Source: Galeruca laticollis (Eukaryota; Arthropoda; Insecta; Coleoptera; Chrysomelidae). From it: a stretch of DNA of 64,000 bases. The position numbers and the translations under genes were made by a program. Under the pieces are notes generated by a model. That model did no database searches and was not told where the DNA came from. It saw nothing but the letters and a program-made list of their open reading frames with translations. The stretch covers positions 138,593,423 through 138,657,422 of the forward strand of contig OY998181.1 of the NCBI GenBank assembly GCA_963921935.1, read 5' to 3'. Each line of letters begins with the position of its first letter. Positions within the stretch are counted from its first letter, which is position 1. Shown piece by piece: positions 1 through 12,061 of this stretch.

Positions 1-362
1 GTGTCTCTTCTTCAAAATAATATTGTGAAAGAAGATAATTGCATGCAATTTCCTACGTTTTTGCATATTTAGCCATTCAGCATCTACAAGTTTATATGAA
101 ACAGGATCATATTTACGAATGCCATAAATATATCTTAAACATGATTTTGGAGCTTTTTTCGATACGTGCTGTGTCTGTCGCATCTAAACAAGGTCCATAT
201 ACGACATCGCAGTAATTAAAGTGACTTAAAACCAGCGAATTTGTTAGTTGAATTTTTTGTTTGTGTGATAGTAAATGTCGATGTGGATATAATAGTTTAA
301 GAGATGCGTAAGCTTTACTCAAGCATCAATCAATATGTTTTTTAAACCTCAAATCACTATCA
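1..362 (-). pseudogene. Non-LTR retrotransposon reverse transcriptase, C-terminal piece
   Basis: Minus-strand reading gives a thumb-like region of a jockey-type reverse transcriptase: IDSDLRFKKHID, then SKAYASLKLLYPHRH, SHFNYCDVVYGP, and after a frameshift near position 112 IYGIRKYDP and EWLNMQKRRKLH. These are typical of the segment after the polymerase palm in LINE ORF2. One in-frame stop and one frameshift break it, and it runs off the window edge. The order of motifs and the family match are seen and known; the exact clade is not resolved. Confidence 0.7.
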
Positions 363-756
363 ATAGTTGGGGGAAAAGGAACTTAGTGCAGCCTACTGGG
401 AAAATGCTTCAGGCCAAAGACAAGCACAAAGGTTGCTACAACCTTCTGCTCGCTATGCTAAATCGCTCTTAGAGCTTCAGAAGTCTGATCTCAGAGCATT
501 CACAGGACTCCTTACAGGACACTGCCCACTCAGATATCACCTCTGCAAGGTGGGAAAAGTGGACAGAGGAACATGTAGATTCTGCGACAGTGCAGATGAA
601 ACGGCTGAACATATATTATGTTATTGCGGTGTACTTGTTTGCCAACGCCATAGGTACCTCGAACGGTTGTTCTTGAGACCTGACCAGGTAACAAAAATAG
701 CTCCCAATCGGATAATAGGCTTCCTTAGAAGCCTTGATCTCTGGGACAAAGCACTG
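363..756 (+). pseudogene. LINE ORF2 C-terminus with CCHC-like zinc motif
   Basis: This plus-strand open stretch carries LLTGHCPLRYHLCKVG followed by CRFCDSADETAEHILCYC. That is the cysteine/histidine motif found after the RNase H domain of I, R1 and LOA type LINEs, where it probably binds nucleic acid. The similarity fades after SLDLWD near position 750, where a gypsy fragment on the other strand begins. It lies head-on to the LINE piece at 1-362 and is a different fragment. No endonuclease or polymerase is present, so it is dead. Confidence 0.7.
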
Positions 757-1490
757 TTACTCTTTATTATTCCTGGGTCTTGGAAAATTCTGAACGGATT
801 CGGTTCTTTTCGGATTTATTCTAATCCCATGAGACGTTATTAGATGCCCCAAAAATTCGATTTCCCGCTGTACAAAACATGATTTTCTAAGTTGAATTAT
901 CAAATTAGTGCTTCTAAATTTACTAAGAATAATTTCTAGATGGTGCAAATGTTCTTGTACCGATTCGGAAAATATTAACAAGTCATTGACGTAAGCTACT
1001 GTAAATGATTGCACTTCAGGTCCTAAAATTTTCGATAAACCTCGTATAAAAGTACCCACTGCGGTGGAAAGTCCAAACGGCAATCTTTTAAAATACTATG
1101 TTTTTCCATTATACCCAAGCCATGTATACTTACAGTGCTCCTTCTTAATTGGAATTTGCCAGTACCTCGCAGTCATATCAAGTGAGCTTATTACTTGGCC
1201 TTTTCCTAAAATACATAATAAATCTTCTGGTCTAAGTGGCCTTACATGATCCATACTCATCCTAGTATTTAGATATCGTGCATCTAAACAACCCCTCAAG
1301 ATCAATCTTTCTTTTTTACAGTGACCAATGGTGACACATATTCTGTCAGTCCCCTTCCTTTATAACCCACCATTCCAACATTTTATCAACTTTACGTTGC
1401 ACCTCTGCTCTCTGTGAGAACGGTACCGGGTAGGACGCTTTATAAAATGGAGAATCATCTCTCATATAAGTTTTGTGTTCATTCATTTAG
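757..1490 (-). pseudogene. Ty3/gypsy reverse transcriptase fragment
   Basis: On the minus strand, 1490 to 1350 reads YKASYPVPFSQRAEVQRKVD, the entry to a Ty3/gypsy polymerase. Then come LDARYLNTR and ISSLDMTARYWQIP (1305-1096), and after a frameshift MPFGLSTAVGTFIRGL, YVNDLLIFSES and FLGHLITSHGI (1083-757). The usual catalytic YVDD/YLDD box reads YVND, so an active-site aspartate has become asparagine. Together with the frameshifts and a stop near 1346 this makes it a non-functional relic. Protease, RNase H and integrase parts are missing, and no LTRs were found. Confidence 0.85.
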
Positions 1491-1560
1491 AAGTTAAACC
1501 AGGAGTTTCTGAAAAAATGACCACGTAAAGCGCTTTTCGCCTCATTAATTAATTGTTTTC

Positions 1561-2107
1561 AATTTAAATTTAATTGATAGCCAATTTTTACTTAATAGTA
1601 CTGACGTTAACGATATTTATAACAATATTATATGTGTTTTTCAAACAGTTGTTAATGAGATTGCACCCATAAAAGGAATAACATATTGTGAGAACGATTT
1701 ACCTTGGTATGATGGTGATATAAAAAAACTAAGTAAAGATAGAGATGTTGCATATAAAACATTTAAAAGTAACTCCAATAATATTAACTGGGAAAGCTAT
1801 AAACAAAAACGAAATGCTGTTGTTAATTTGATTAAGAAAAAAAAATAATTTCTATTATAATCATATTGATAAAAATGTGATGAATCCCCGTTTAATGTGG
1901 AAAACGTTGAAAAAATTAATCAATCCGAAACAACTTAATAATAACTTCTTTAACGGTGTTCAATTCGAGAATAATGGCCAGGTTGCTTTTGTGAGGGATG
2001 ATAGTGGGCTTTCTGAACATTTTAATAACTTCTTCGTTAATGGTATTGATGATATGGTGTCTAGTATTGAAGATATTGGATTTATTTGTGATATTCAAAT
2101 GAAGTGA
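1561..2107 (+). pseudogene. LINE ORF2 linker between endonuclease and polymerase
   Basis: Reading from 1561 to the stop at 1846 gives VVNEIAPIKGITYCENDLPW, WYDGDIKKLSKDRDVAYKTF and NWESYKQKRNAVVNLIKKKK. A run of nine A bases then shifts the frame, and 1877-2107 continues with NPRLMWKTLKKLINPK and LSEHFNNFFVNGIDDM. This is the region between the APE endonuclease and the reverse transcriptase of jockey/RTE-like LINEs. Neither flanking domain is present. The frameshift in an A run suggests slippage or decay. Confidence 0.7.
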
Positions 2108-3133
2108 GAATATTTTTAGTAGTTTTAACACAGCACAAAAGTTTCAAATAAATGATAGAAACAAATATAATTTTCAACCTTTAACAATTTAACTATACAA
2201 TATTTCTACCTAGTCATAAAAACAGTGGTTGAGTAATATTTGCTAATTAACCCTAAATCAATAAGTAAATATTAATATTTAGATATTCAGCTATTGTTTT
2301 TGCATGATCAAAATGGATCTTAATTAATTAATCAAATGTCTTTTCTTCTTCACACTTCAAAAATTCGTCCAAATTTTAATCAGCGTAATGCACTAAAATA
2401 TCGTTGCAAAACTTCCAACTTGGGTGATAGAATATTAAGAAGACAGTACCTTGCATCTTCCATCACCTGTTGATTGTGTTCATCCGATTTTCACATCTAT
2501 GTCCGTCCCCGTTGAGCGTGTTGTACCTTTTCGGTGTGGGTTGGATATATGACCGGATGAATACAGGCATTTTACACATTATGAATCTTTATATTGTTCT
2601 TTGCTTCTAACTTCACTCCGGTAGTCGCCCCTCTCTTTCCTTCTTCTTTCCACTCGCGCACACTCGACTGTTACACGTGATCTAAGACATAGGCGTACCG
2701 GTAACCATAGGCGTATCACATGTCTTTCCTTTTGAAATATTTTGGATACTTGTATGAGGATTCTTAGTAACGGCCAGTCAGACTTTTAATTCTGTTTCTT
2801 TTGTTGCAACCATTTTGCTTTTTTCTTTTGTTGTAACTATTTTTGTTTTTTCTTCAGTCTCCTACAACACTGAATCATTTCGATTGAATATTTCCATTAC
2901 TTTTTGAAATGCTCTTTTATTGGGTTGCCGACGATCTTTATATCGCTCATTATAGACTCTCGTAGCAAGTTAACAATTATTATTACATTCACGAGTTGAC
3001 TTTCGTAGTAGACGGACGTGTTTTAGTTTCTGTTCAATGACCTTCGTATTTTAGCCGACCTGGTAATTAATGAGTGTTTATTTATATTTATAATAGTCCA
3101 GTAAGTGAGTAAACTTTATTCATCGAGCGAATA
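2108..3133 (+). other. No gene seen; possible LINE leader
   Basis: AT-rich sequence with no convincing reading frame. The last few hundred bases before 3134 could be the 5' leader of the LINE that follows, but no promoter or boundary was recognised. Confidence 0.3.
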
Positions 3134-4158
3134 TTGGTATATTCGCCGTACTTTATACCTCCCTGCCCTCACGCCTGCGATTTTGGTAACCAGAATCGCA
3201 GTATGGCTCATCTATCATCTCACTACCTGAACAACTCCACCGTCAATCAAATTCAGAGTACATCTCAAACCATAAACACAACTCACCGATCATATGTTGC
3301 TGCTACTCTTAGTAAAGCGGCCCCGCGCCCAACACTCTCTAAAGATCAAGCTATTGTGATGTAATCTATTCCTAACTCCGTCATCTTCGACTACGTTAAA
3401 GCAATTGGCAGCATTGTTTCTCCCAAAAATGTTCATTTTGCATCCCGCATTGCTTATGGCCGTATTTGCATATATTTATCATTTACCGGACAAATTGAAA
3501 ATCTCCTGAAAACCACTCCTAACATAACAATCAACTCTCAAATTATACCTATTCGTAGACTTATTTCTCCATGTAAAAGAATCATAATCTCCAACGTTAT
3601 CCCCTCGATCCCTCACTCTCTGATTGAAAAAGCTCTCCTTTACTTCGGATTAAAAAACATTACGCCCGTCACTCATGTTAGATGCGGCACACCCGACGAT
3701 GCGTATGCTCATGTTACGAGCTTCCGAAGGGTGACTTACAAAAACCCGAATCGCAATGATTTTTCCCTCCAAACATCAATACCTATCACCCATTAAAACA
3801 CCCTTCACTAAATTTTTATTTCGACTGATAAATTAGAATGGTCTGTAAGCAACCAAATCACACCGCTGAATCTTGCACCAATTTCTCTACATCCTTCCCT
3901 TCTCAATTAAATGTGGCATCCATTGAACCCTTACCTGATCTTCCCCTCTCTTCTGCTGACTGTATTGTAAATAATACCCAATCCTCCTTGATCCTTCTGA
4001 TACATCCTACGTACCCCCACCAACACCTGGTGAGGAAAAACCGCACTATAATGATAGCAGCCTGGCTACCTCAACTCTTTTATCAACCAAAACCAGCAAC
4101 TTTCTCAACTCAAATGCAATCTCCCCCACTGCACCTATCTTATCGCAAAACCTTCTAA
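3134..4158 (+). pseudogene. I/Nimb-like LINE ORF1 (gag-like RNA-binding protein)
   Basis: Frames from 3134 onward contain SYVAATLSKAAPRPTLSKDQ, then DYVKAIGSIVSPKNVHFASR, RICIYLSFTGQ, RRLISPCKRIIISNVIPSIP and AHVTSFRRVTYKNP. These match the conserved core of the nucleic-acid-binding ORF1 protein of I/Nimb-type LINEs. A remnant zinc knuckle, CKQPNHTAESC, starts at about 3841. A stop at 3362 and several frameshifts interrupt it. It precedes ORF2 of the same element, from which it is now separated by a (TC)n tract and a hAT insertion. Confidence 0.75.
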
Positions 4159-4255
4159 AAAGACAACCAAAAAATAAAAATCTGATGAACCTGAGAAACA
4201 TATTTTAAGTTCTTCAATTCGTTCCAATATTCACAAAATATGCTTTGATTCGCCT

Positions 4256-4260
<5 letters not shown>

Positions 4261-4315
<55 letters not shown>
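4261..4315 (+). repeat. (TC)n microsatellite
   Basis: An almost pure TC dinucleotide run of about 55 bases, between ORF1 of the LINE and the hAT insertion. Confidence 0.95.
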
Positions 4316-4318
<3 letters not shown>

Positions 4319-4361
4319 CGTAATCCAACTGACTGCTTTTCTTGAAAATACGACAACTGAC

Positions 4362-5505
4362 TAGTGCTGGGAAATACAGTGATTTTCAGGTAACCGGTGA
4401 AACGGCGACAGTGATTTCTAGATCACCGTGATTATAACCGGTGATTTGAATCACCGCAGTGACTGAGTATGAATAACAAAGACAAATCAAAATATAAGCC
4501 AAGCGAGCGGTGACTGGCGACACGCACGAATATATTATTTATGCACCTCTTATCGATTTATTTTAAAACAATAAATGTTATCCTGATTGCAAATTAGGAA
4601 TAATACGAAATCGAGATTGACTCGTAACTCGAAGAAAGATTAATATAAAAGGTGTAACATAAAAATTGCAACATGCTTAATATTATTTAATTCTAAATTG
4701 GTAATTTCAAATGAACGTGTTGCCATTCTATCTGTAAAAATTATTTCACTTTTCAGGGTTTATTCATTACTTTCAAAAATAAACATTTTTTCTTGCACAT
4801 AATACATGTTGCATAATAATTGTCACCCTCAACAGGTGTAAAAAAATCCAGATTTCACTGGTTTTCGCTTTTTTATATATGTTCTAAACTGAAAATAAAA
4901 GAAACATACTTTGCTGTGGATTTTTTTATATCTCTAATAACTTGGTTAAAGGATTTTTTATAACTTTTTTTTTAATAAAATGCTGAGATAAACTAAAAAA
5001 AATTTAAACACCTTCATTTTAACTAATGGCTGTTAGGCGTTCATCAAATTTGTTTTAATACTTCTCCCCGAAAGGGCCAAAATAATTCACAAAAAAGCGG
5101 CACGTTTGCTCTTATCGGTATCGGGTCGGGCGGCATGTTTGTATTTTCTCTTTGACTTGGTGGCGCCCGCCACCGCCGATCAATAATATACTTATATTAT
5201 CGATACCAATTGCGGTCTTCTCATTCCGTAAAAGCAAAAGTCTATATTCCTAATACGTATAATAACGTCATATCGGCTTAAATCACCATTTTTCTTTCAT
5301 CTGATATTTGTAAATAATGATATTTTATATCGATTTTCGGTCGGCGCGGTCTTCCAATGGTAGAGTCGACGATCTATGATGCCGATATTGCAGTATTCGG
5401 TTGAAACTGAATCACCGCATCTGCGAGAAATGAATCACCGGTAGTGTCTGTGATTTTACATTCACCGGTGAAATATCGTGGTTATCGATATATCGACCAA
5501 TACTA
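4362..5505. mobile_element. Nonautonomous hAT-type element with 8-bp target duplication
   Basis: The 1,144-bp block begins TAGTGCTGGG and ends with the imperfect inverse of it (CCAATACTA). It is bordered on both sides by the same octamer CAACTGAC (4354-4361 and 5506-5513). An 8-bp duplication with TAG/CAG-like ends is the hAT signature. Both ends carry many copies of TCACCGG / CCGGTGA, the kind of clustered subterminal motif that hAT transposases bind. No transposase reading frame was found, so it would have moved in trans. It sits in the decayed LINE between ORF1 and ORF2. Confidence 0.85.
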
Positions 5506-5605
5506 CAACTGACGACTACAACTCATCTGACTCCTGGTTAATATCACACTAAACCTTTTACCTTTTCTCTCATCCTCTTTAAGTATTCACTGTCCTACAA
5601 TAGAA

Positions 5606-7944
5606 TTGCGATTGATTTTATCATTACTTCCCTCCACAAACCCGATTTCCTTTGTCTTCAAGAAACTAATTTCAAAACCAAATTACAATCCTCTCTTAAA
5701 TCACTTCGAAGGGTATCATTACATTAGAACTAACTGCATTAGAGCCAGCGGTGGTGCATCAATATTTGCTTCAAGCGATATTTATTCCGTCCCTCTTACC
5801 CTAACCACAAACCTTGAAGATATTGCCATTACCGCCTGGTGCCGAAATAAACTTACAATATGTAGCTCATATGTTCCTCCTGACCACCAACTAGAAGAAG
5901 AGGAGCTTGTCGATTTAGGATATCAGCTTCCCCAACCATTTATATTTATTGGTGACTTCATTGCCCACAATACTATGTGAGGATCCAAATGTACATTTGC
6001 AAAAGGAAGTTATTGATATTTTTTTAAACATATCTGGTGCCTGCCTTCTAAATTCTGCCTCGAACAAACACTTCAATATCTCCTCCCATACCTTCTCAGC
6101 TATAGACTTAAGCAACTGCGACCCTAAATCCGCTCCCTTTCTAATTTGGAACACTCTGGATGATCTGCATGACAGCAACTACTTTCCCGTTCTCATTTCT
6201 AGCCCATCTAACCAATAATCAAATACCCGCAGATATTGTAATTTAAAAAATTCCAATTGGGCAGATTACACAGTAGCCACTCAAAATATGCTTCTCTTAC
6301 TGCCTCCTTCAACGAATGCTAACAGTAACCTTCAAATGATAACCGGTGCCATTATCTCAGCAGCAGACCTGCACGTAGGTAAAACTGTCTTATCCGCCAC
6401 CCATAAAATTGTTCCTTGGTGGAATTGCGCCTGTGAAAATGCCGCGCACCAATCCAAATCTGCTCTCAATAGACTACGCCGAAATAGAACTCCTGCAAAC
6501 CTTCTTTTACACAAGAAACTTGAAGCAAAAGCTAAAAACATTATAAAACAAGGCAAACAGTGTTCCTGGCAACATTATGTCTCCTCCCTGACAACTGACA
6601 CTAATCCTAGTCAAGTTTGGAATAAAATTCGACAAATACAAGGTAACAAGAACAACCTTAAAATCCCCAGCCTTATTTATAACGACGCTCTTATAAGTGA
6701 TAGCCAAGCTATTGCAAACATTTTCGCAGAATACTTCGAAGATAAATTCAAAAATGCTATTTTGCATTTACCACTATCTCTTTTCTCTGTACCCCTTCCC
6801 TTGCTAAGCAAATTGATCAGCAGGATGTATTTTCTGTCAATGCTCCTTTCACTTTGTATGACCTAAAATCCGCTTTATCCTCTTGTAAAAATACTGCTGT
6901 TGGTCGCGACAGTATCCCATACAAAACTCTACGATGTTTCTCTGTCCAAAGTGCTCAACCCATATAACATTATTTGGACTTCCCCAAAATTCCCAGATAA
7001 ATGGCACGAATCCACTCTCTTTCTGATTAAAAAATCAGAACAACCATTCCAAGCTTCCAATCTGGTTTTAGACGTAATCGGTCAACCCGAGATAATCTTG
7101 CCCCAAGTCAACATTTCTTCAGCATTCCTTGAAATTCTACACACAAACGCTTTTGATTTAGTCCTTTACACATACGCTTCCAAAACCCCCACCGGTGTCG
7201 GATGCGCCGTCACTACTACACACGATATTATAAGTACCACTCTGTTGCTCACTTCATGCAGCATACATACAGAAGATATGTTTAGTGTCCTTCAGACTTT
7301 CAAATATATTCCCTCTTCATATAAACATGTCAATATCAGCATTGACTCCCTATCCTTTATAAATACTTGAAAATCTAAATTCAGTGACCACCCACTAGTT
7401 CAACACGTACATGACTTGTACCAATCATGCTCGACATTCTAAAGTCTCACTCATTTGGCTTCCATCTAACATCAGCCTTGATGACCATGAAACTGCTGAC
7501 CAACAAGCCAAAGAAGCGGCCTCCCTCGTTACCACTGCTACTAAAATTCAACTAAACCAAAATCTGAAGTCCTTATTCAAGGCCTTAACCTGAAATCTTG
7601 GCAAATTCATTGGTCCAACAAGAATACAACTTTTCCTGAAATTCAACCCATCCCTGGCCGCCTTTTACTTAACAAGTTTTCAAGACATGATGCAAGGATT
7701 GTTAGAAGACTGTGAATTGGCCACACACGTTTGACTCATGGCTACTTAATGACCTACGAAAATAGCCCAATTTTGTATCTGTCCTGTTACCGTTAAACAA
7801 GTATTGATAGACTGTCAACTGTACAACGACGTCAGGCTGAGAAACAACATGAAGCCTATAGTAAATGAAATGTTAAGTTCCCCCAGTGAACTATCCAAAA
7901 CTATACAGTTTCTTAAAGACATTAATATTTTCTATAAATTATGA
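5606..7944 (+). pseudogene. I/Nimb-like LINE ORF2 (endonuclease, polymerase, RNase H), decayed
   Basis: Several frames together give an APE endonuclease (QPFIFIGDFIAHNT near 5950, normally GDFNAHN; SAIDLSNCDPKSAP near 6105), the linker (VPWWNCACENAAHQSKSALN near 6410), and a heavily deleted polymerase. An RNase H follows (LVLYTYASKTPTGVGCAV near 7160, where the first catalytic Asp position reads Tyr; VSLIWLPSNISLDDHETAD near 7445). The C-terminus ends FLKDINIFYKL at 7944. Stops and frameshifts are frequent, and much of the polymerase is lost. A short 3' tail ends in an A run near 8016. RNase H plus this C-terminus places it with I/Nimb-type elements. Confidence 0.8.
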
Positions 7945-8436
7945 TATTATGTAATGTACCATGCCAATGGCCTTAGCTGTCAATTCACTTATAGGTACTT
8001 GAATTAAAAAAAAATACTACATTCACCTAATATCATGTCATGTTATTTCTTCTTGTTCAAAATTCATTGTTGATAGTTGTAAAACAATCACAATTCAAAA
8101 TTCGTGAATTTAATACTGAATTGTCAATTTGTGACACATATCTTCATAGCAACCTTGATTTTAATGACATAGGAGATCATTTCAAACACCTTCTACATTA
8201 AATATAAAAAATTTGTAAACAATTTTTCTTTATTCATAATTTTTATGTGTTGCTTAAAAATAATTGTAAATACTAATGTAATGTATGTAGTTAAAGAAAG
8301 GAAACAAAAATAATAAATTTGAATAATGAAATTACCCTTTTTCCAAAACGGCTTAAAATATCGCCAAAACGATCAAGCTTAGATATAGAAAATACTTAGC
8401 ATAAATTAAACTACATTGATCATAGTTTATGGCGGG
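7945..8436 (+). other. LINE 3' tail, then no gene
   Basis: About 70 bases of likely LINE 3' untranslated sequence end in an A run near 8006-8016. The rest is AT-rich with no recognisable feature. Confidence 0.4.
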
Positions 8437-8960
8437 GATATAAAATACAGGTTGGTTCATTTAAAAGTACTAATAAAAATTGGTTTTTGCATTCTTACTC
8501 ACCCTGTATTAGATTTAACGAAATTTGGCAAAATAAGTTATTTTTATAAATCATGACAATAATTGAAAGACTATGGCTACAATGATCATTGCACTTGTGC
8601 ACCTTTTCAATTATACAGGGCGTTGAACTTGTTACCATTTTCGTCGACAATTTGATATAACTTTTTAAATACCCTGTATAACTCATCAAAACCTTATACT
8701 ATTGCAACGGGGAAGTGAACGGGATTTTAAATTTGAAATAAAATACAGGGTGTTTCATTTAAAAAAAGAAAACTTTGCTGTGTTACAGAAGACCCTGAAT
8801 TTTTAAAATGTACAGTTTGTAGCTGGCTACTAAATTTGTGAATAACATTTTTTAATATCTCGTTTACTAACAGATATAACACGGACTTTGACACAAAAGT
8901 TGATCACCCTGTTTAGTTAGTTCCAAAATATAGCCTGTATTAATTCTTGAAAGATCACCT
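8437..8960. repeat. Dispersed repeat with ACAGGGTGTT motifs in both orientations
   Basis: Versions of ATACAGGGTGTTTCATTTAA occur at about 8447 (ACAGGTTGGTTCATTT), 8617 and 8743. Inverted versions (ACCCTGTAT) lie at about 8502 and 8671. The spacing of roughly 60-130 bases in alternating orientation indicates a clustered interspersed repeat, not coding sequence. Similar motifs are common in insect intergenic DNA; the element class is not known to me. Confidence 0.5.
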
Positions 8961-9372
8961 TGTGTATGTGCGCTAATACTAATATGAATAATGCAATAAG
9001 AATGTAACACTGAAAATAATGTTTTTTTGTTCATTCTATTTTACGTTTTTGATTAAGCATCAGCTAGAAATTTTAGTGCCTAAAAGCCGTCACAATAATA
9101 TCCAAATAAGTGTTATAAGAATGCCCTAATGTAAATGCATTTATCAATACTATCTATTCTATTTATTTTTAGGTACCTAAACAGCCATCAACTTTATTTG
9201 GGCAAGTACAACACTCAGATCCATATAGTTTCAGAAGTATTCCTCTACAGAATCTTTGGTTATAATTGTATACGTGTAATTACTTAATTAAATTTTTTTT
9301 GTACCAGATAGTATTAAATCGTTTTATTTGAGTATTTGTATTCAAGCTATTGGTATATTTATACATTTTAAA
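8961..9372 (+). other. No gene seen
   Basis: AT-rich intergenic sequence; nothing recognised. Confidence 0.3.
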
Positions 9373-11140
9373 GCTGCTAGGTCAAAAATCTGCAATCAGC
9401 ATCAGAAACTAAATTCGAGCGCACTCTACTCTCTTTGAACCTATTTGGACATACTTTAGGGAACAGCATCAAAAACAAACATCCATAAAGCTGAATAATC
9501 ATCATTGTTTTATGCAATAACTTTGAATCTGAAAGTTATTTGATGATTATTGCACCACACTGAATTTTAGTATTTACCATTCATTAGCACTTTATAGAAC
9601 TTCTGCTAGAGCACTTCAGTTATATTCATAAATAACATGAATTAATTGTAGACATCACAAATACTCTATCTATTGGCACCCCTTTCAGTTGTAGTTATAG
9701 TGAACCAGTTCCAACAACAGACGGCGTGAGGTTTGAAAAGCCCTATTGGCTGCTAGGGCGTAAATCTACAATCAGCATCAGCATGAATATTATATTTCCT
9801 TCAAACCAACCTGGACGTACTTTGGGAAACAGCATCAAAAACAAACTCATCATCATCATTGATTTGTGCAATAACTTTGAAAGTAATGTTACGATTGTTT
9901 TTCTACTTATGCAAGAGTACTTCTTTTATGTGCACAATTAATCTGAATAAACAATTATTATCAACATGACAAATCCTTTATACATCTGGACCGTCTTTGT
10001 TTGCACTAAATAATGAACCAGTTGCAACAGCAGAATGCTTGAAAAACACTACTGGCTGCTAGGCTGTGAATCTACAATTCATCATCAGAAAGAAAATTCT
10101 AGTGTACTACTATATTATCTTCAAACCAGCCTTAACGTACTTTGTAGAACAATAAACTTATTAATCATACTGACCAGTCATCATTGCTTTATGCAGTAAC
10201 TTTGAATCTCAAAGTTATGTGATGATTGTTGCATCACACTGTATTTGAGTATTTACCATTCACTGGCTTTTCATAGAACTTCTTACTAGAATACTTCAGT
10301 AATGTCCATAAATAACATGAACTAATTGTAGACTTTCAAAATACTCTATACATCCTGTAACCTGTTAAACTCGTTTATCAGGCAAATGGCAGACAGCAGG
10401 GAATAATACAGTCGCAGCTGCATCCCCCTCTCTCTATCTAACATATTTTGTATCTCATTACACCGAAATAATTTCATTTAAATTTCAATTTTTCTCCGTG
10501 ATGAACTCTAACGAGCCACTCATCATCATAACCAACTACTCTCTCATCTACCCTATATTGGGGCCCTACTTTCAGAAAATCCTGAAAACCCAGACTCGAA
10601 ACATTTTTCACTATACATTTGTACTCCATTCAGTTACAGTTAATAATGAACCAGTTCCAACAACAGAATGTGTAAGGTATTAGTTTGAAAAGTACTACTG
10701 ATTTCTAGAGCGTCTACAATCAACATCAGAATCAAAATAGTAGTGTACTATACTATCTTCAAACAAGCTTAAACATACTTTGGGTAATAAAAAACTTATC
10801 ATTTGTGCTGAACAATCCTCATTGCTTTATGCAATAACTTTTAATTTTAAAGTTATGTGATGATTGTCGTTCTAGATGCTCTACTTCTGCATGTGAATGA
10901 TGTATCTAAATACATGGTCATTATTAACAAGATACAGATATCCTAAATCCTCTATACATTCGTACCCCCTTTGGTTACACTATATAATGAACCAGTTGCG
11001 ACAACAGAACGCTTGAAGTATTTGTTTGAAAAGAACTACTACTAGGGCGCTCGTCAACAATCAAAATTTGTAACAAAATTCGAGTGCACTATAGTATCTT
11101 CAAACCACTCTGGATATACAGTGGGAACAGCATCAAAAAC
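9373..11140 (+). repeat. Degenerate tandem array, unit about 305-375 bp
   Basis: A motif of the form GCTGCTAGGGCGTAAATCTAC plus AATCAGCATCAGAA, followed by TTCAAACCA..CTGGACGTACTTTGGGAA.CAGCATCAAAAAC, recurs with divergence at about 9373, 9749, 10055, 10700 and 11037. A second motif, GAACCAGTTCCAACAACAGA, recurs in phase at about 9703, 10016, 10650 and 10987. Intervals are about 376, 306, 645 and 337 bases. The long interval holds about 300 bases of unrelated sequence near 10345-10640. Units keep the same orientation, as expected of a satellite-like array. No coding role is visible. Confidence 0.75.
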
Positions 11141-11590
11141 TAATTATTATTCTTGCTATGAGATTAAGAATTTTTCGAAGACCAATTGCACAGGACAGCA
11201 TACATTTTGGTGCCCGCTATTTTTCAACCGGTCCTGGTTAATTTTTGGGATCTGGGTAGCTGTGGAAGTAGTGAACTTTTATGCTCATGTTACAACCGAG
11301 AATATTAAAATTTGGAAGCGTAGTTTCCTCTACGTAATTCTCTGCTTTATGATTCCCAAGAAAATTGTACTACTTGAACAAATCAATACCAAGCATTATG
11401 TTCAGTCTCGTTCATTGATGTGGTGAATTGTGCATGTTGTTGTATTTGAGGACCATCAAATATCCAGCTTTTAGTTTTTCCATGCTAATCCCAGGAAAAT
11501 TTACCTGGCAAGTACCCACAACAATTTCCATCTTGATTTAAAGCTTGCACAAATTGCTTCATCTGGCCTACGGGTGTCCATTTAGAAAAT
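11125..11590 (-). pseudogene. Unclassified transposon-associated ORF remnant
   Basis: Minus-strand frames read GNCCGYLPGKFSWD, then KSWIFDGPQIQQ, FTTSMNETEHNAWY, FVQVVQFSWES, and NMSIKVHYFHSYPDPKN. The pattern (cysteine with YL, K-x-GI-F-GPQI, E-x-x-AW, NMS-K-H-H) matches a protein that recurs many times in arthropod genomes and is carried by a mobile element whose class I cannot name. Stops and frameshifts make it a relic. No ends or target duplication were found. Confidence 0.5.
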
Positions 11591-12061
11591 ACATAATGTT
11601 TTTTTCGACGCAATACATCAAGACTGCTTTGATTATTTCCGATTCATTGGTTAGAAAAATCAATATTTTCTCAACGTGTAGTACTTTTTCTATCATTGCG
11701 CCACGAATCTATAAGCATCCCCCTGATACTCAGTACAAACAAACCGCAACTTTTAATTATCTATTACTCCTGCAAAAGCAATTTCCTTGACTGCTCGCAT
11801 TTTGTGTTTGTGTGTTAAAGGATGTTCAAGGAATCTATGTAACTAAGAGTAAACAAAACGACTTTCCATGCAAACCTTCGCTAAATCAATTGTTTATTAA
11901 AAAAAATAATGGCAATGTGAGAATATTCATTGTTATAATTATTGCAAAAAGCACAAAGTAAAAATCATCCATTATTATAGAAATTCCGGTATTAAAGTCC
12001 CATGTCCAGTTTTCTTTTGAAATAATTTGCAAAAACAAAAGCCTTATTGAACGTTTTCCTT
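11591..12061 (+). other. No gene seen
   Basis: AT-rich sequence between two transposon relics; no feature supported. Confidence 0.3.
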
